Positions 4,696-5,722 of a stretch of 5,722 nucleotides of DNA are shown here, in pieces. The stretch is from OMOG01 sp041485845 (GTDB taxonomy: Bacteria; Acidobacteriota; Terriglobia; Bryobacterales; Bryobacteraceae). The DNA is taken from contig JBGPKH010000587.1 of NCBI GenBank assembly GCA_041485845.1, positions 1 through 5,722 on the forward strand. The letters run 5' to 3'. A model generated the notes under the pieces. The model searched no databases and was not told where the DNA came from. It saw only the letters and a program-made list of their open reading frames with translations. The first letter of the stretch is position 1, and each line of letters opens with the position of its first letter. The translations under genes were made by a program, and so were the position numbers.

Positions 4696-5722
4696 ATGAA
4701 GGCCGGCGTCGTTCTATTCCTGTCTGCCTGCGCGTTCGGGCAGACCTTCAATGCACGGATTACCGGCACAGTCACCGACGCCAGCGGGTCGGCGGTGCCG
4801 GGGGCCCAGATTACCGTCCAGCACGTCGAAACCAGCATCGCCAGGAAGGCCCATACCGGCGCCAGTGGGGTTTACGATGTCCCGCTGCTGCTGTCAGGCA
4901 CGTACGAGGTGAAGGTCGAATCCGCCGGGATGGAGACCGTGCTCCGGCGCGACATCAAGCTCGAAGTCAACAACACCGTCACCGCGGATTTCGTCCTCAA
5001 AGTGGCCGCCGTCGCGACGGTCGTGGACGTCACCGCCGAAGTGCCGCTCCTCCAGACGGAAGCCAGCGGCGTCGGGACCACGCTCGAAACCCAACTGGTG
5101 CAGGACTTCCCGCTGATCGAGCGCGACGTGATGGGTCTGGTGCGCGCGATCCCGGGGATTATCACCAATCCGACCGTCGGGCAGGCCCGCGGCAGCCGCA
5201 ACGTGTTCGATTCGGAGTTCTCGGTGGCCGGCGGGCGTTCGTCGATGAATGAAGTGCTGCTCGATGGCGCGGCCAACACCATCGGCGATTTCAACGGCGT
5301 GGTGATCGTGCCCCCTCAGGATTCGGTGCAGGAGTTCCGCGTGGAGACCTCCAGCTACTCGGCGGAATTCGGCCGTTCCGGCGGCGGCACGGTCAACATC
5401 GTCACCAAAGCGGGCACCACCCGGTATCACGGCACGGCGTATTATTACCATCAAAACGACGCTTTCAACGCCAACAGCTTCACCAATAATCGCAATCGCA
5501 TCGCCAAGCCGTTTCTACGCCGCCACCAGTTCGGGTATAGCCTCGGCGGCCCGCTGTGGATCCCCAAGCTGTACCGCGGCAAGAGCAAGACGTTCTTCTT
5601 CTCGACCTACGAAGGGCGGCGCGAGTCGAACCCCGTGGACCAGTTGACCAGCGTGCCCACGGCGGCGCAGGTCTCGGGCGACTTCTCGCAGACCGTGACG
5701 CTGGTGAACGGAGCGTATCAAC
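4696..5722 (+). CDS. Oar-like TonB-dependent receptor with carboxypeptidase-regulatory N-terminus (runs off right edge)
   Basis: The 342 codons visible encode an outer-membrane protein. Residues 1-16 are a signal peptide (MKAGVVLFLSACAFGQ). Residues of about 19-100 form a carboxypeptidase-regulatory-like beta-sandwich: RITGTVTDASGSAVPGAQIT at the start, then the SGVYDVPLLLSGTYEVKVE pattern. From about 105 a TonB plug domain follows, with FPLIERDVMGLVRAIPG, SVAGGRSSMNEVLLDG (176-191), VQEFRVETSSYSAEFGRSGG (to residue 230) and VNIVTKAGT (233-241). The barrel then starts with QFGYSLGGPLWIPK (278-291). This layout is typical of the very large receptor set of Acidobacteriota, usually above 1000 aa, thought to take up large or bound substrates with TonB energy; the substrate here is unknown. 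No stop codon interrupts the visible frame. Confidence 0.93.
   Translation, partial: MKAGVVLFLSACAFGQTFNARITGTVTDASGSAVPGAQITVQHVETSIARKAHTGASGVYDVPLLLSGTYEVKVESAGMETVLRRDIKLEVNNTVTADFVLKVAAVATVVDVTAEVPLLQTEASGVGTTLETQLVQDFPLIERDVMGLVRAIPGIITNPTVGQARGSRNVFDSEFSVAGGRSSMNEVLLDGAANTIGDFNGVVIVPPQDSVQEFRVETSSYSAEFGRSGGGTVNIVTKAGTTRYHGTAYYYHQNDAFNANSFTNNRNRIAKPFLRRHQFGYSLGGPLWIPKLYRGKSKTFFFSTYEGRRESNPVDQLTSVPTAAQVSGDFSQTVTLVNGAYQ

Noticed and set aside
4894..5454. Minus-strand open frame opposite the TonB receptor
   Set aside because: The plus strand encodes clear carboxypeptidase-regulatory and plug domain motifs; the antisense frame is an Arg/His/Asp-rich shadow.

Overview
The window looks like chromosomal DNA of an acidobacterium close to Candidatus Solibacter / Bryobacterales. 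Three things point there: a C-terminal domain of the TIGR03437 type (the 'Solibacter uncharacterized C-terminal domain', a heavily paralogous secreted-protein tail), an Oar-like TonB-dependent receptor with an N-terminal carboxypeptidase-regulatory domain, and generally high GC. The assignment rests on recognising protein families by eye, not on a search.

Layout. Positions 1-290 (minus) carry the N-terminal part of an exported FKBP-type peptidyl-prolyl isomerase that runs off the left edge. A short divergent intergenic region (291-425) holds a 13-bp tandem repeat abutting the FKBP start and a good sigma-70-like promoter for the rightward gene. Positions 426-2342 (plus) encode a secreted 638-aa S41-peptidase-like protein ending in a TIGR03437 domain. 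Positions 2349-about 4455 are an accessory-looking insert. It holds about 335 bp of non-coding DNA with a GGGGAC cluster and a palindrome, a gene on the minus strand broken by two frameshifts (2684-3359), about 345 bp without a convincing gene, and an intact minus-strand two-gene operon of the DUF433 / DUF5615 (PIN-like) toxin-antitoxin type (3705-4288). At 4456-4650 there is a headless remnant of a second TIGR03437 domain. Its last 189 bp repeat the end of the S41-like gene at about 94% identity, including 6 bp past the stop codon. From 4696 to the right edge (plus) runs the N-terminal 342 codons of the TonB-dependent receptor.

How it fits together. The outer genes (FKBP, S41-like/TIGR03437 protein, TonB receptor) all have export signals and belong to the cell envelope or secreted protein set. 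The middle looks like a small accessory island lodged between two copies of the same TIGR03437 gene end, with a toxin-antitoxin pair as its only intact genes. No integrase, transposase, tRNA, rRNA or CRISPR array is visible. I see no convincing new multi-gene system; the most informative signals are the duplicated gene end bracketing the insert and the decayed gene inside it.
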